Part shown: one piece after another, positions 46,110 through 55,257 of the stretch | Numbering within the stretch: position 1 is the first letter of the stretch | How the letters are laid out: the number at the start of each line of letters is the position of its first letter | Assembly: GCA_900542905.1 (NCBI GenBank) | Contig: UQPF01000011.1 | Location: 6,561-70,560, forward strand | DNA from: an uncultured Collinsella sp. | Lineage (GTDB): Bacteria > Actinomycetota > Coriobacteriia > Coriobacteriales > Coriobacteriaceae | Direction: 5' to 3' | DNA length: 64,000 nucleotides | The notes under the pieces: model-generated | What the model was told of the DNA's origin: nothing | Database searches by the model: none | The model's input: only the letters and a program-made list of their open reading frames with translations | Translations under genes and position numbers: made by a program

Positions 46110-46825
46110 TCACCACCCTCTTTGGCAATCGGCTCAGCGGCAGTCGCGGTGGCCACGTCAGTGTCAACCGCAGCGGAAGCATCCCGCACCTGAGTCCTAG
46201 CCACCGGCGCCGGACCAACCTGAATATCCCCGCGTGCCCAATCACCATCGAGCGCACGCGCCACCCAGTGATAGATGGGGATCGTAAAGAAGATCAGCGC
46301 GGCAAAGGGGCCGGCACCAAACGGGAACATCAGCAAAAAGAACAGCAGCCAGCACACGGCCCAATACGGGAACGACTGGAACGGGCCTTTCACCGGTGTC
46401 GAGCCAACCGCGCCGCCACTCGTCACCTGCGCCGTAGCGGCATTGGCGGCCTGTGCACTCCAGCTCGCCGCTTGCGCCGCCTTGGCGGCGGCATCACTCG
46501 CCTGTGTTGCCGCCTCGGTGGCACGTGCCGCCGCCTCATGGGTGCGTGCGCGCTCTGCCGCCTCGGCCTCGCGCTGGCGGGCGCGGTCCTCGTTCTCAAA
46601 CTCGATATCGTCCTCGATCTCATCGCTCGGATTGAGCAGCTCGTCCAGGCTCACGCCATAGAGCTTGGCGAGCGAGATCAGGTTCTCGGTATCGGGCGAG
46701 CTCTCCGCACGCTCCCATTTACTGACCGCCTGGCGCGACAGCCCCAGCTTTCGCGCCAGCCCTTCTTGGCTAAAGCCCTTGCTGCGGCGAAGGTCGGCGA
46801 GCCGCTGCGCAGTTTCTACATTCAT
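46106..46825 (-). CDS. Membrane-bound XRE-family transcriptional regulator
   Basis: 239 residues from an ATG behind AGGAGG. Residues 1-60 are an XRE helix-turn-helix (KLGLSRQAVSKWERAESSPD). A long Ala/Glu/Arg coiled-coil stretch follows (about 75-130), then two hydrophobic segments near 160-200 (PYWAVCWLLFFLLMF, AALIFFTIPIYHW), so the DNA-binding domain is tethered to the membrane. Coupled to the DUF4097 gene; envelope-stress control is plausible. Confidence 0.83.
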   Translation of the reverse strand: MNVETAQRLADLRRSKGFSQEGLARKLGLSRQAVSKWERAESSPDTENLISLAKLYGVSLDELLNPSDEIEDDIEFENEDRARQREAEAAERARTHEAAARATEAATQASDAAAKAAQAASWSAQAANAATAQVTSGGAVGSTPVKGPFQSFPYWAVCWLLFFLLMFPFGAGPFAALIFFTIPIYHWVARALDGDWARGDIQVGPAPVARTQVRDASAAVDTDVATATAAEPIAKEGGE

Positions 46826-47092
46826 GGTTCCTCCTATGTGATGCCAGCCGTGCCGCCGGACCGTTTTTGTTCTTAAGGCGCCTTGCACAGTTAAAAATCT
46901 ATCCGCCACCGCCAAAAGCATGCCACCTATTCTAGTGAGATTTTTGACAACCGGCGGTTGCGGGCACATATGAGCTGCGGAAATGTGTCCAAACAAAGCA
47001 ATGACCCGTAGCTCGGTTGTCCCCGTTGCGGCGTTAACGGTAGTATGGTCGTACTGTTTATTCCGCACCGCCAACGGAGGGAGTTCCGCGCC

Positions 47093-47965
47093 GTGAACCG
47101 CGATTTCGCCTCATCGCTCATCCAGCTCAACAACACGTTCTATCGCGAGCACTCCGCCTCCTTCTCCGATACGCGTCAGGCCCCGTGGCCCGGCTGGGTG
47201 CGCACCATGGACATCGCACTCGAACAGCTCGACGTCGCCACCATCGAGCATCCCGTCCGCGTCTTCGATCTTGCCTGCGGCAATATGCGATTCGAGAACT
47301 TTGCCGCCGGCGGCGCACTTGCCGCCAAGGGCGTCGACGGCGCAAACCCCTCGGCAGATGCCAGCTGCCCGTTTGAGTTCTATGGTGTTGACTCGTGTCA
47401 GGATTTGGCTATCGATGCGCACGGTCACGCCCTGCGCATTCCCAACCTGCACTTCCAGGAACTCGACGTGCTCGACGCCCTCATGAAGCTCAACCCCGCC
47501 GAGACGCCCGACGTGCTTTTCGACGCCCCGCTCGCCGATATCTCGGTCTGCTTTGGCTTTATGCACCACGTGCCGTCGTGCGAGTACCGCGTACGCGTGC
47601 TCGACGCCCTGGTGCGGCAAACGAGCCCGGGCGGCATCATCGCCATCAGCTTTTGGGAGTTCATGAACGATGAGCGCATGGCGCGCAAGGCCGTTCGAGC
47701 CGAAGCCCGCGCCGAGCTCACCCCGCCGTTTGAGGGTTACGATTCCGCGCAGTTTGAAGCCGGCGACCACCTCATTGGCTGGCAAAACGACCGCCACGCC
47801 TACCGCTATTGCCATCACTTTGACGATCAGCAGATTACCGACCTTGTGCGCGGCGTCCGTACGTTCTACAAGAGCGGCGAGGTCCCCGTGCGTGAGCTTG
47901 AGCGCTTCCATGCCGACGGTCGTAGCGGCGAGCTCAACCGCTATGTGATTCTCAAGCGTCTGTAG
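47093..47965 (+). CDS. Class I SAM methyltransferase, Trm9-like
   Basis: 290 residues from a GTG with GGGAG nine bases upstream; an ATG at 47045 has no site. SAM-binding motif VFDLACGNMRF, acidic loop FYGVDSCQDL, and FGFMHHVPS. The N-terminal NNTFYREHSASFSDTRQAPWPGW resembles the opening of Trm9/ABH8-type wobble-uridine methyltransferases, and the gene lies near elp3. Substrate not proven; the general methyltransferase call is secure. Confidence 0.8.
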   Translation: MNRDFASSLIQLNNTFYREHSASFSDTRQAPWPGWVRTMDIALEQLDVATIEHPVRVFDLACGNMRFENFAAGGALAAKGVDGANPSADASCPFEFYGVDSCQDLAIDAHGHALRIPNLHFQELDVLDALMKLNPAETPDVLFDAPLADISVCFGFMHHVPSCEYRVRVLDALVRQTSPGGIIAISFWEFMNDERMARKAVRAEARAELTPPFEGYDSAQFEAGDHLIGWQNDRHAYRYCHHFDDQQITDLVRGVRTFYKSGEVPVRELERFHADGRSGELNRYVILKRL

Positions 47966-48003
47966 GCACCGACGACTCGCCGCCGAGCCGCACCGCATCT
48001 TTC

Positions 48004-48027
48004 GGGCAAACTATGCCCACCTTTTTT
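48004..48027 (+). terminator. Weak terminator after the methyltransferase gene
   Basis: GGGCA/TGCCC five-base stem followed by ACC and six T residues. Short stem, so moderate belief. A second small palindrome (GGAACGC/GCGTTCC, 48040-48061) lies just before the trmB-like ribosome site. Confidence 0.42.
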
Positions 48028-48083
48028 CAACCCATTGACGGAACGCGCAGTTATGCGTTCCATACTTATGACCAAGGAGCCTC

Positions 48084-48923
48084 ATGGGAGCCGTCCACGT
48101 TCGCACGCCTAAGAACTTTGTGCTCGAGGAGCGCTTGGAGCGCTACGCCGATGCGATTGAGACGAACCCCGAGGCATATGCCGGGGATTGGCGCGAGGCC
48201 TGCGCGCCAGTTGGCAGCAAGCCCTTCGAACACCTTCACCTGGATCTTGGCTGTGGCAAGGGAACGTACCTGGTAGAGCGCGCCACCCGCGAGCCGAACA
48301 CGCTCTTTGTCGGTATGGACCAGGAGCCCATCTGCATCGCCTATGCCGCACAGAAAATCTGCGAGCAGGAACTGACCAACGCACTCGTCCTGCCCCGAGG
48401 CGCCGCATCGCTGCCGCAGTTGTTTGCCGCAGGCGAGCTCGATGCCATCACCATCAACTTTCCCACGCCGCAGCCCAAGGCCAAGTACGCCAAAAAACGA
48501 CTCGTCCATGTCGACCACCTAATGCTGTACCGTCCGCTCTTTACAGCCGGCGCTACCGTCACGCTGCGCACTGACAGCAAGCCGTTGCGCGACTACGCCC
48601 TGGGGCAGTTTGCCGCGGCGGGCTACGACACACTTTGGGTAAGCGATGACGTGCGCCGCGACCATCCCGAGCATCCCGAGACCGAGTACGAGTGCCGCAC
48701 GCGCGAGATGGGCGCCGCCGTCTATGGCATTTGCGCTACGCCCGGCGCGGAACCCATCGAAGAGCAGCTCGCGGCGGGCCGCGCGCAGGAGCAAAGCCTT
48801 GCCTGCTACCTGCCCGAAAACCTCGATGAGCTCACCTACGTGCCTCTCGGCATGGAAGAGGCCGTCGAGAACTTCAGAAACCGTGCCCGCAAGGGCAAGA
48901 AGCGCCTGCCGCAAGAGTCCTAG
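48084..48923 (+). CDS. trmB: TrmB-like tRNA (guanine-N7) methyltransferase
   Basis: 279 residues. DLGCGKG for SAM binding, FVGMDQEP, and NFPTPQPKAKYAKKRL, a variant of the TrmB motif NFxDPWPKxRHxKRRL, plus TEYE near the C-terminus. The PTPQPK change from DPWPK is unusual and might alter tRNA recognition. AAGGAG precedes the ATG. Likely methylates G46 of tRNA, or is a divergent paralogue. Confidence 0.75.
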   Translation: MGAVHVRTPKNFVLEERLERYADAIETNPEAYAGDWREACAPVGSKPFEHLHLDLGCGKGTYLVERATREPNTLFVGMDQEPICIAYAAQKICEQELTNALVLPRGAASLPQLFAAGELDAITINFPTPQPKAKYAKKRLVHVDHLMLYRPLFTAGATVTLRTDSKPLRDYALGQFAAAGYDTLWVSDDVRRDHPEHPETEYECRTREMGAAVYGICATPGAEPIEEQLAAGRAQEQSLACYLPENLDELTYVPLGMEEAVENFRNRARKGKKRLPQES

Positions 48924-48988
48924 GGGCTTCTGATGGTCGCGGCGTCAGCAAATAAGCGCGAATAGGCGCCAGCAAACAACCCTCAAAC

Positions 48989-49111
48989 CTAAGTGAGTAG
49001 ACTTTTTTGCAATAGCCAAGCACAACCCGCATAACGAAAACTAAAACCGCAGATAGAACCCTTGTGCAAAATCCATGTGCTCGCGACATCGCAAAAAGTC
49101 TACTCACTTAG
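48989..49111. repeat. 123-bp non-coding repeat element, copy 1
   Basis: Begins CTAAGTGAGTAGACTTTT and ends with its inverted copy AAAAGTCTACTCACTTAG. Same length and colinear with copies 2 and 3 without gaps, including interior ACCGCAG and CTTGT. It fills most of the 309-base gap between trmB and the helicase, which holds no other feature. Confidence 0.85.
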
Positions 49112-49232
49112 CTGGCAACTGCACCAAACGGCCGGGCAGAACGCCCATTTCCTGCATTTTCTTGCCTGCAAACGCATCGATGCGCCGCTACGCCATAATA
49201 GTTGGCGGACAATCGCGAGAGAAAGCAACCAC

Positions 49233-51914
49233 ATGGCACAGACCACGACAGATACCGCCGCCAGCACCGTCTCCGGCGCCGGCGCCGCCAGCTCATTCTC
49301 GGGCGGCACGGGAACCGAAGCCGAGTTTGGCTCGCTCGGCGCGCTCTCCCCCACCTGGTGGGAGCCCGAGGACGGCAGCGAGCCCGAACCGTGGCTCACG
49401 CCCGATCAAGCCTTCGAACGCTTCTTTGAATGGACGAGCGATCGCGGCATTGAACTGTGGGATCACCAAGAAGAGGCCCTCATGGACCTGGCTGCCGGCG
49501 ATCACGTCATTTTAGGCACACCGACCGGATCGGGTAAATCGCTCGTCGCGCTGGGCATGCTCTTTATGGGCATGGCGCAGGGCAAGCGCTGCTACTACAC
49601 GGCTCCCATCAAGGCTCTGGTCAGCGAGAAGTTTTTCGACCTTGTGCAGGTGCTCGGCCGCGATAACGTAGGCATGATTACCGGCGACACGCATATCAAC
49701 ACCAAGGCACCCATCATCTGCTGCACGGCAGAGATCCTTGCCAACGACGCACTGCGCGAGAGCGAAGATGCCGACGTGGGCTGCGTGGCCATGGACGAGT
49801 TCCACTACTTTGCCGACCCCGACCGCGGTTGGGCTTGGCAGGTGCCGCTGCTCACCCTGCCCCACACGCAATTCATGCTCATGAGCGCCACGCTCGGCGA
49901 TGTCACTGCCATCGCCGCCTCACTCGAGGAACACACCGGTGCTACCTGCGACTTGGTCGTCGATGCCCCGCGCCCCGTGCCGCTGAGCTACGACTACGTG
50001 ACGACCTCCCTCGAGGGCACGGTCGAGCTCGCCATGCGCCGCGGCGAGGCCCCGCTCTATATCGTGCACTTTAGCCAGGATGCCGCCCTTGCAACGGCAC
50101 AGTCGCTCGCCAATTTTGGCATCGCCAGCAAGGAGCAGCGCGAGGCCATCAAAGAAGCGGCAAAGGGGACGAGCTTCTCCACGGCCTTTGGTAAGATTCT
50201 CAAACGCCTGCTTGGATGCGGCGTCGGCGTGCACCATGCCGGCATGTTGCCGCGCTATCGCCTGCTGGTGGAGCGCCTGGCGCAGCAGGGCCTGCTGCCC
50301 GTCATCTGCGGCACCGATACGCTCGGCGTCGGCATCAACGTACCCATCCACACCGTGGTACTCACCGCGCTCACCAAGTTCGACGGCTACAAGATGCGTC
50401 GCCTGCGCGCCCGCGAGTTCCATCAGATTGCCGGTCGCGCCGGCCGCTCGGGCTTCGATACCGAGGGCATGGTCATCGCCGAGGCCCCGGAGCACGAGAT
50501 CGAGAACGCCAAACTCATGGCCAAGGCGGGCGACGACCCCAAGAAGCTCCGCAAGATTAAAAAGAAGAAGGCCCCCGAGGGCTTTGTCACCTGGAACAAG
50601 CAGACCTTTGAGCGCCTGATCGAGACGCAGCCCGAGACGCTCAAGCCGCGCCTTCGCATCACGCACTCCATGGTGATTAGCGTGGTCGAGCAGGGCGGCG
50701 ATGCCCGAGTCCGCGTACACGACCTCATCGAGACGAGCTTGCAGACCCCCGAGGAAAAGGCCAAGCTCGAGGTTCGCGCCGACGAAATCTTCGCCACGCT
50801 CATCGATTCCGGCGTCGTCGTTCGCACCGAGGTGCCGCCCGCGCCCGACGCCCCGACTGACGCCGCGCCAGACATCGACTATGCACTGACGGTCGATCTG
50901 CCCGAGGACTTTGCGCTCGACCAGCCGCTCTCGCCGTTTTTGCTTGCCGCGCTGGAGCTGCTCGACCCCGAGAGTGAGACCTATACCATGGATCTGATCT
51001 CAATGGTCGAGGCTACGCTCGAGGATCCCAAGCAGGTGCTGCGCGCGCAGGAGCGCGCCGCGCGCGACCGCGCTATGGCCGAGATGAAAGCCGACGGCGT
51101 CGAATATGAGGAACGCTTGGAGCGCATCCAGGATGTCACCTACGAAAAGCCGCTCGAGGATTTGCTCGATGCCGCCTTCGACAAGTACTGCCAGGAAGTA
51201 CCTTGGGCCAACGACTACCAGCTCTCGCCCAAGAGCGTCCTGCGCGACATGTTGGAGAGCGCGAGCGACTTTAAGGGCTATATCCAAAAGCTCGGCATCG
51301 CCCGCTCCGAGGGCATTCTGCTGCGCTACCTAGCCGAGGCCTACCGCTCCCTCGATCGCACCGTGCCCATTGAGAAGCGCGATGAGCGCTTGCGCGACAT
51401 CATTTCGTGGCTCGGCTTTGTGGTGCGCTCGGTCGACTCGAGCCTGGTGGACGAGTGGGAGAACGCCGGCAACCCGGCGGCCCTCGACGCCGCGCCGCCG
51501 CAGGGCATCGACGAGGTCGTTGCGGACCGTCGCGGCTGCACGCTGCTGGTGCGCAACGCACTCTTCCGCCGCGTGACCCTTGCCGCCCGCGAGCACGTTC
51601 GCGACCTGGGCGAACTCGACGAGGACTGGGGCATGAGCGAGGTCCGCTGGCAAAAGGCGCTCGATGCCTACCATGAGCAGCACGAGGAAATCCTCACCGA
51701 CGGAGATGCCCGCAGCGCCGCGATGTTTACCATCGACGGGAGCGACGAGAAGACCGATCACGTGTGGCACGTGCACCAGATTTTTGCCGACGAGGATGGC
51801 GACCACGACTTTGGCATCATGGGCGATGTCGACCTGGATGCCACGCAAGACGGCGGCGAGGTCATCTTCAAAAACTACCGCGTCGGCTTTATCGAGGACC
51901 TGCTCGAGGACTAG
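49233..51914 (+). CDS. Ski2/Mtr4-type DEAD-box helicase with DUF3516 C-terminus
   Basis: 893 residues. Walker A GTPTGSGKS, MDEFHYF as DExH-type motif II, LMSATLGD, TDTLGVGINVP and HQIAGRAGRSGFD. The second half lacks known catalytic motifs and fits DUF3516, common in actinobacteria. Ski2-type enzymes unwind RNA or DNA; the bacterial role is not settled. Ala/Ser/Gly-rich first 30 residues look disordered. ATG at 49233 follows GAGAGAAAG; the upstream frame only runs into the repeat. Confidence 0.87.
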   Translation: MAQTTTDTAASTVSGAGAASSFSGGTGTEAEFGSLGALSPTWWEPEDGSEPEPWLTPDQAFERFFEWTSDRGIELWDHQEEALMDLAAGDHVILGTPTGSGKSLVALGMLFMGMAQGKRCYYTAPIKALVSEKFFDLVQVLGRDNVGMITGDTHINTKAPIICCTAEILANDALRESEDADVGCVAMDEFHYFADPDRGWAWQVPLLTLPHTQFMLMSATLGDVTAIAASLEEHTGATCDLVVDAPRPVPLSYDYVTTSLEGTVELAMRRGEAPLYIVHFSQDAALATAQSLANFGIASKEQREAIKEAAKGTSFSTAFGKILKRLLGCGVGVHHAGMLPRYRLLVERLAQQGLLPVICGTDTLGVGINVPIHTVVLTALTKFDGYKMRRLRAREFHQIAGRAGRSGFDTEGMVIAEAPEHEIENAKLMAKAGDDPKKLRKIKKKKAPEGFVTWNKQTFERLIETQPETLKPRLRITHSMVISVVEQGGDARVRVHDLIETSLQTPEEKAKLEVRADEIFATLIDSGVVVRTEVPPAPDAPTDAAPDIDYALTVDLPEDFALDQPLSPFLLAALELLDPESETYTMDLISMVEATLEDPKQVLRAQERAARDRAMAEMKADGVEYEERLERIQDVTYEKPLEDLLDAAFDKYCQEVPWANDYQLSPKSVLRDMLESASDFKGYIQKLGIARSEGILLRYLAEAYRSLDRTVPIEKRDERLRDIISWLGFVVRSVDSSLVDEWENAGNPAALDAAPPQGIDEVVADRRGCTLLVRNALFRRVTLAAREHVRDLGELDEDWGMSEVRWQKALDAYHEQHEEILTDGDARSAAMFTIDGSDEKTDHVWHVHQIFADEDGDHDFGIMGDVDLDATQDGGEVIFKNYRVGFIEDLLED

Positions 51915-51931
51915 CCGTACATACTGGAACG

Positions 51932-51971
51932 AAGCGGGGCCGTTGGCAATATCGCCAGCGGCCCCGCTTTT
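51932..51971. terminator. Bidirectional terminator between the helicase and DUF2130 genes
   Basis: AAGCGGGGCCG and CGGCCCCGCTT with an inner GGC/GCC helix and flanking A and T tracts, serving the convergent genes on both sides. Confidence 0.88.
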
Positions 51972-51988
51972 GCACTATACGCTATCCC

Positions 51989-53746
51989 CTACTCGGCATC
52001 CTCGACCTCATACGAATCCGCCTCGGCGGGCTCATCGTTTGCCCCTGTCGCAGCCCCGCGCGCCTCGTCAAACGCCGCCTTCATGGTCTTGTTGCCCCAG
52101 GTGAGCTTGCGAATGGTAAGATCGTCGGCCTTCTTGTTGGCTAGACGTAAATTGTTCTCGGAGGACAGCAATGCCTCCTTGGTTTTCTGCAGATGGCTAA
52201 TCGTCTTGTCAATCTCCTCGATCGCCGTCTGGAACTTACGGCTCGCAAGCTCATAGTTGCGGCCGAAGTCGTTCTTGAACTTCTCCATCTTGGCCTCGAA
52301 GTTCGTGACGTCGATGTTCTGTTGCTTGTACTCCGCCAGCTCCTGCTTATAGCGCAGCGAACCCATGGCGGCGTTGCGCAGCAGCGTGATCATGGGAATG
52401 AAGAACTGCGGGCGGATCACGTACATCTTCTCATAGCGGTAACTCACGTCGACTATCCCTGCGTTATAGAGCTCGCTTTCGGGCTCGAGCAGTGTGCAGA
52501 GCACCGCGTACTCACAGCCTTTCTGGCGACGATCGTGATCGAGTTTCTTAAAGAAGTCCTCGTTTTTGTGCTTGGTCGCGGTCTCGTCGTTCTCGTTTTT
52601 CATCTCGAACATAATCGAAATGACCTCGTTACCGCTTGCGTCGCACTCGCGGAAGATAAAGTCGCCCTTGGTGCCCTCGGACGCATCGTTATCCTTCTCG
52701 AAGTACGCGTTAGGAAACGCCGTCATGCGCAGACGGTTAAACTCGGTCTCGCAGTGCTGCTCGAGCGACTCGCCCACCATCTTGGTGGACAGGCGGACCT
52801 TCATGTCCTTAAGGCGCTCAATCTCTTCGTCCTTGTAGCGAATCAGGTCATCGCTCGCGCGCTTGGCCTGCGCAAGCTCGAGCTCGTGTGCCGCCTTGAC
52901 CTGTTCCTCGCGAGAATCGCGCACCGCCAGCTCGCTCGTCAGTTTGGCACGCGCCTCATCGCGCTCTCGCTCCGCCGCGGCGACCGCCTCTGACAGGTTC
53001 ATTTTTGCCATCAGTTCCTGCTCGCGCAGCTGGGCACGCAGGCCCTCGGCCTCTTGCTCGGACTGAGCCTTTGCGGCGGAAAACTTCTCTTGCACCTTCG
53101 CGCGATAGTCAGCAAACGCGCGCTCGGCCTCGCTGCGAGCGGCATCGAGCTCACGCTGCGACTCTGCCGCGGCAGCGGCAAGCGCCATCTCCTGGGCCTT
53201 GTCCGCCGCGGCAAGCCTGGCCTGCAGCTCGGCAATCTGAGCGTCGCGTGCAGCCAAATCGTTTTGAGCAGCGTTGCGCGCCGCCGACTCGGCAAGCTTT
53301 GCTTCGTCATCTTTGCGCCCAAGCTGCGCACGCAGGCTATCAATCTCACGCTGGAGTTCGGCATTCTCTTTTTGAGCATTGGCTCGTGCCTCAACCGCCG
53401 CGCGCTGGCTTGCACTCTCGCGCTCTGCGGCAGCGCCCTCGAGCTTAGCGCGCAGCTCGGCAAGCTCAGCATCGCGCTTGGCAACCTCTTGCGCCAGTTT
53501 CTGATCCGCAGTGTTCTTCTGCTCGACAAGCTGAGCGTCGCGTTGAGACTCCGCCTCCTGCAGGGCAGACGCCGAACGCGAACGCTCAAGCTCCAGCGCC
53601 TGCTCGCCCTCGCGTCGAGCCGCCGCTACGCGCTCATCAAGATCGCGCGAGAACTCGGCATCGCGCACTTGCTTGACGATATCCGCATAGCCGGACGCAT
53701 CGACCTTAAAAACTTCGCCGCAATGCGGGCACTTGATCTCGTTCAT
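51989..53746 (-). CDS. DUF2130 protein: zinc knuckle, long coiled coil, restriction-endonuclease-like fold
   Basis: 585 residues. CPHCGEVF at 6-13 is a zinc-ribbon half. Residues 30-330 are a continuous Ala/Glu/Arg coiled coil. The C-terminal part has GDFIFRE and MFEMKNEND, consistent with the PD-(D/E)xK nuclease fold reported for DUF2130, then a further coiled coil and an acidic tail. RmuC-like in architecture, so a role in DNA rearrangement control or repair is plausible. ATG with GGAGC-type site. Confidence 0.82.
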   Translation of the reverse strand: MNEIKCPHCGEVFKVDASGYADIVKQVRDAEFSRDLDERVAAARREGEQALELERSRSASALQEAESQRDAQLVEQKNTADQKLAQEVAKRDAELAELRAKLEGAAAERESASQRAAVEARANAQKENAELQREIDSLRAQLGRKDDEAKLAESAARNAAQNDLAARDAQIAELQARLAAADKAQEMALAAAAAESQRELDAARSEAERAFADYRAKVQEKFSAAKAQSEQEAEGLRAQLREQELMAKMNLSEAVAAAERERDEARAKLTSELAVRDSREEQVKAAHELELAQAKRASDDLIRYKDEEIERLKDMKVRLSTKMVGESLEQHCETEFNRLRMTAFPNAYFEKDNDASEGTKGDFIFRECDASGNEVISIMFEMKNENDETATKHKNEDFFKKLDHDRRQKGCEYAVLCTLLEPESELYNAGIVDVSYRYEKMYVIRPQFFIPMITLLRNAAMGSLRYKQELAEYKQQNIDVTNFEAKMEKFKNDFGRNYELASRKFQTAIEEIDKTISHLQKTKEALLSSENNLRLANKKADDLTIRKLTWGNKTMKAAFDEARGAATGANDEPAEADSYEVEDAE

Positions 53747-53803
53747 AGCAGCTCCTCGATGGACGCAAATTTCAACCGCCTACACTCTACCGCGCCACGC
53801 GGA

Positions 53804-53839
53804 CAAAAAAGGCGCCGCCGCCATAATGGCAACGGCGCC
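53804..53839 (-). terminator. Rho-independent terminator of the metallophosphatase operon
   Basis: On the minus strand GGCGCCG..GCC pairs with GGC..CGGCGCC and is followed by TTTTTT. It lies 46 bases beyond the phosphatase stop. Confidence 0.85.
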
Positions 53840-53840
53840 A

Positions 53841-53879
53841 GAACCACCACAAAGGTGCCTGTCCCCTTTGTGGTGGTTC
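53841..53879. repeat. Perfect 15-bp palindrome with GCCTGTCC loop
   Basis: GAACCACCACAAAGG and CCTTTGTGGTGGTTC flank TGCCTGTCC. It directly follows the phosphatase stop and precedes the true terminator. The loop shares the GGGACAGG/CCTGTCCC word with the hairpin at 39735. Confidence 0.8.
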
Positions 53880-53884
53880 GAGAA

Positions 53885-54430
53885 TTACAGTCCAAAGAAG
53901 CCCAGGATTTGATCGCGGCTTACGGGTCTGTAGTCGTTGGCATCAAGGCCAACGTCATAGCGCAGGATCGGGCGCTCGCGATCGCGGTTGCGTGCGTTGG
54001 TGCGGTCACCCCTGCTGTGGATATGCCCATGCAGCATAATGGCGCCACGTGCCTTGCCGTTCCAGCTGAGCATGGGGTAGTGGCTCATAACCAGACGATG
54101 GCCCTTGGCATAGCCGGGAGCAATCTCCAGGTAATCGCGCACGTCTTCCCAAATTTGCGGGGCGTCGGAATCTTCCCAGTCGCCGTCATGGTTACCGCGG
54201 ATGAGCGTCGCATTCTTGCATTCGATACGCTCGCGCAGGCGCACCGCCTCCGCCATGGGCAAGCGATACGTAAAGTCTCCCAGGATATAGAGGCGGTCGT
54301 CCGCAGCCACGCACTCATTGATGGCATCGATGACCTTGCGGTTCATCTCCTCGACCGAATCAAACGGTCGATCCATGTCGTGCAAGATATTCGTATCGCC
54401 CAGGTGCAGGTCGGCGGTAAACCACATCAT
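53885..54430 (-). CDS. Calcineurin-like metallophosphoesterase
   Basis: 181 residues. All metal-binding motifs are present: DLHLGD (D7, H9), GDFTY (D52), GNHD (79-82), SHYPM and HGHIHSRG. The small size and single-domain form match bacterial UDP- or nucleotide-type phosphoesterases of unknown substrate. Last gene of an operon after HIRAN and a 59-residue protein. Confidence 0.87.
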   Translation of the reverse strand: MMWFTADLHLGDTNILHDMDRPFDSVEEMNRKVIDAINECVAADDRLYILGDFTYRLPMAEAVRLRERIECKNATLIRGNHDGDWEDSDAPQIWEDVRDYLEIAPGYAKGHRLVMSHYPMLSWNGKARGAIMLHGHIHSRGDRTNARNRDRERPILRYDVGLDANDYRPVSRDQILGFFGL

Positions 54431-54496
54431 CGTCTATGCCCTCATTTCGCAATGCATCCAACTCGTGCTAAGTATACAGACACAGCGATGCGGCGG

Positions 54497-54676
54497 TTAG
54501 CCAAAGAGCCCGCCGAACAGTCCGCGGCGGCGCTTGTCTTGCTTTTTCGAAGCGTCACCCTGGGCGTTCTTGCCCTGCCGCTTCTTACGATCCCGCTCCA
54601 ACTCATCGTCATCGAGTAGCGTATCCCACTCAAACGGATCGTCTGTCAGATCGAACAGGTCATCGTCATCAAACAT
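54497..54676 (-). CDS. 59-residue charged protein with acidic head and basic tail
   Basis: Reads MFDDDDLFDLTDDPFEWDTL at the start, then a Lys/Arg-rich middle (KKRQGKNAQG, KKQDKRRR) and ends GLFGGLFG. ATG is preceded by GGGAGAC at 7-base spacing and lies 18 bases after the HIRAN gene, so it is a real small gene. The acidic head and basic tail could bridge proteins and nucleic acid. No family recognised. Confidence 0.7.
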   Translation of the reverse strand: MFDDDDLFDLTDDPFEWDTLLDDDELERDRKKRQGKNAQGDASKKQDKRRRGLFGGLFG

Positions 54677-54694
54677 GGCAGTCTCCCATACCGA

Positions 54695-55021
54695 TTAGCG
54701 AGCATCCACCACATAGAGCCCAACGCGCACCTGATGCCACGGGCTGCGCTCGGGGGCAACCTGTTGCACGCGGGCCTCAAATACGTCCTCGTGGCCGTAA
54801 TACATCATCAAGGACAGTGGGCCAACCTCGTTTCCCGGAACGTAGCCAAGTTTGGTCTTGCCATAGTAGATCGCAACTGCCTCGGGGTCATGGGGATTAT
54901 CGCGCTCGGCACACAGCGTCAGTTTATCGCCCGCTTTAAGATCGCCCAAGACCAAGGCGCCATCGGTATACTGAAATCCTGCAATGTGAAATGACAGAAG
55001 AACACGCGAAGGCTCGTACAT
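54695..55021 (-). CDS. HIRAN-domain protein, stand-alone
   Basis: 108 residues, essentially only a HIRAN domain: FHIAGFQYTDGA, LCAERDNPHDPEAVAIYYG and KLGYVPGNEV are the family core. HIRAN domains bind 3' DNA ends in HLTF-type remodelers; stand-alone forms are predicted DNA-damage recognition modules. First gene of the HIRAN/59-residue/phosphoesterase operon. Confidence 0.85.
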   Translation of the reverse strand: MYEPSRVLLSFHIAGFQYTDGALVLGDLKAGDKLTLCAERDNPHDPEAVAIYYGKTKLGYVPGNEVGPLSLMMYYGHEDVFEARVQQVAPERSPWHQVRVGLYVVDAR

Positions 55022-55257
55022 AGCAGCTCCTCTAACGGCCGGATAAACCGGTGTGTAACCTTATTGAGAAGTCTACGGTCCCGTGCGGACACAAATACAT
55101 CCTGTCTGCGTCCTTCAATCGTTTGCCTCAACGCTTGCGCGACAGAACGCTTGCAGATAAGATAGGAACACGGATGGCACCCGTTGCCGCGGGTCTTGCC
55201 AACTCCGATACACGTTTTCATCGTGAGAAGTGGCCGTCTTCGCTTACGCGGGGGCGG

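Noticed and set aside
42897..46193. Very long plus-strand open frame across elp3 and DUF4097
   Set aside because: Covers three clearly functional minus-strand genes with intact motifs; composition artefact.
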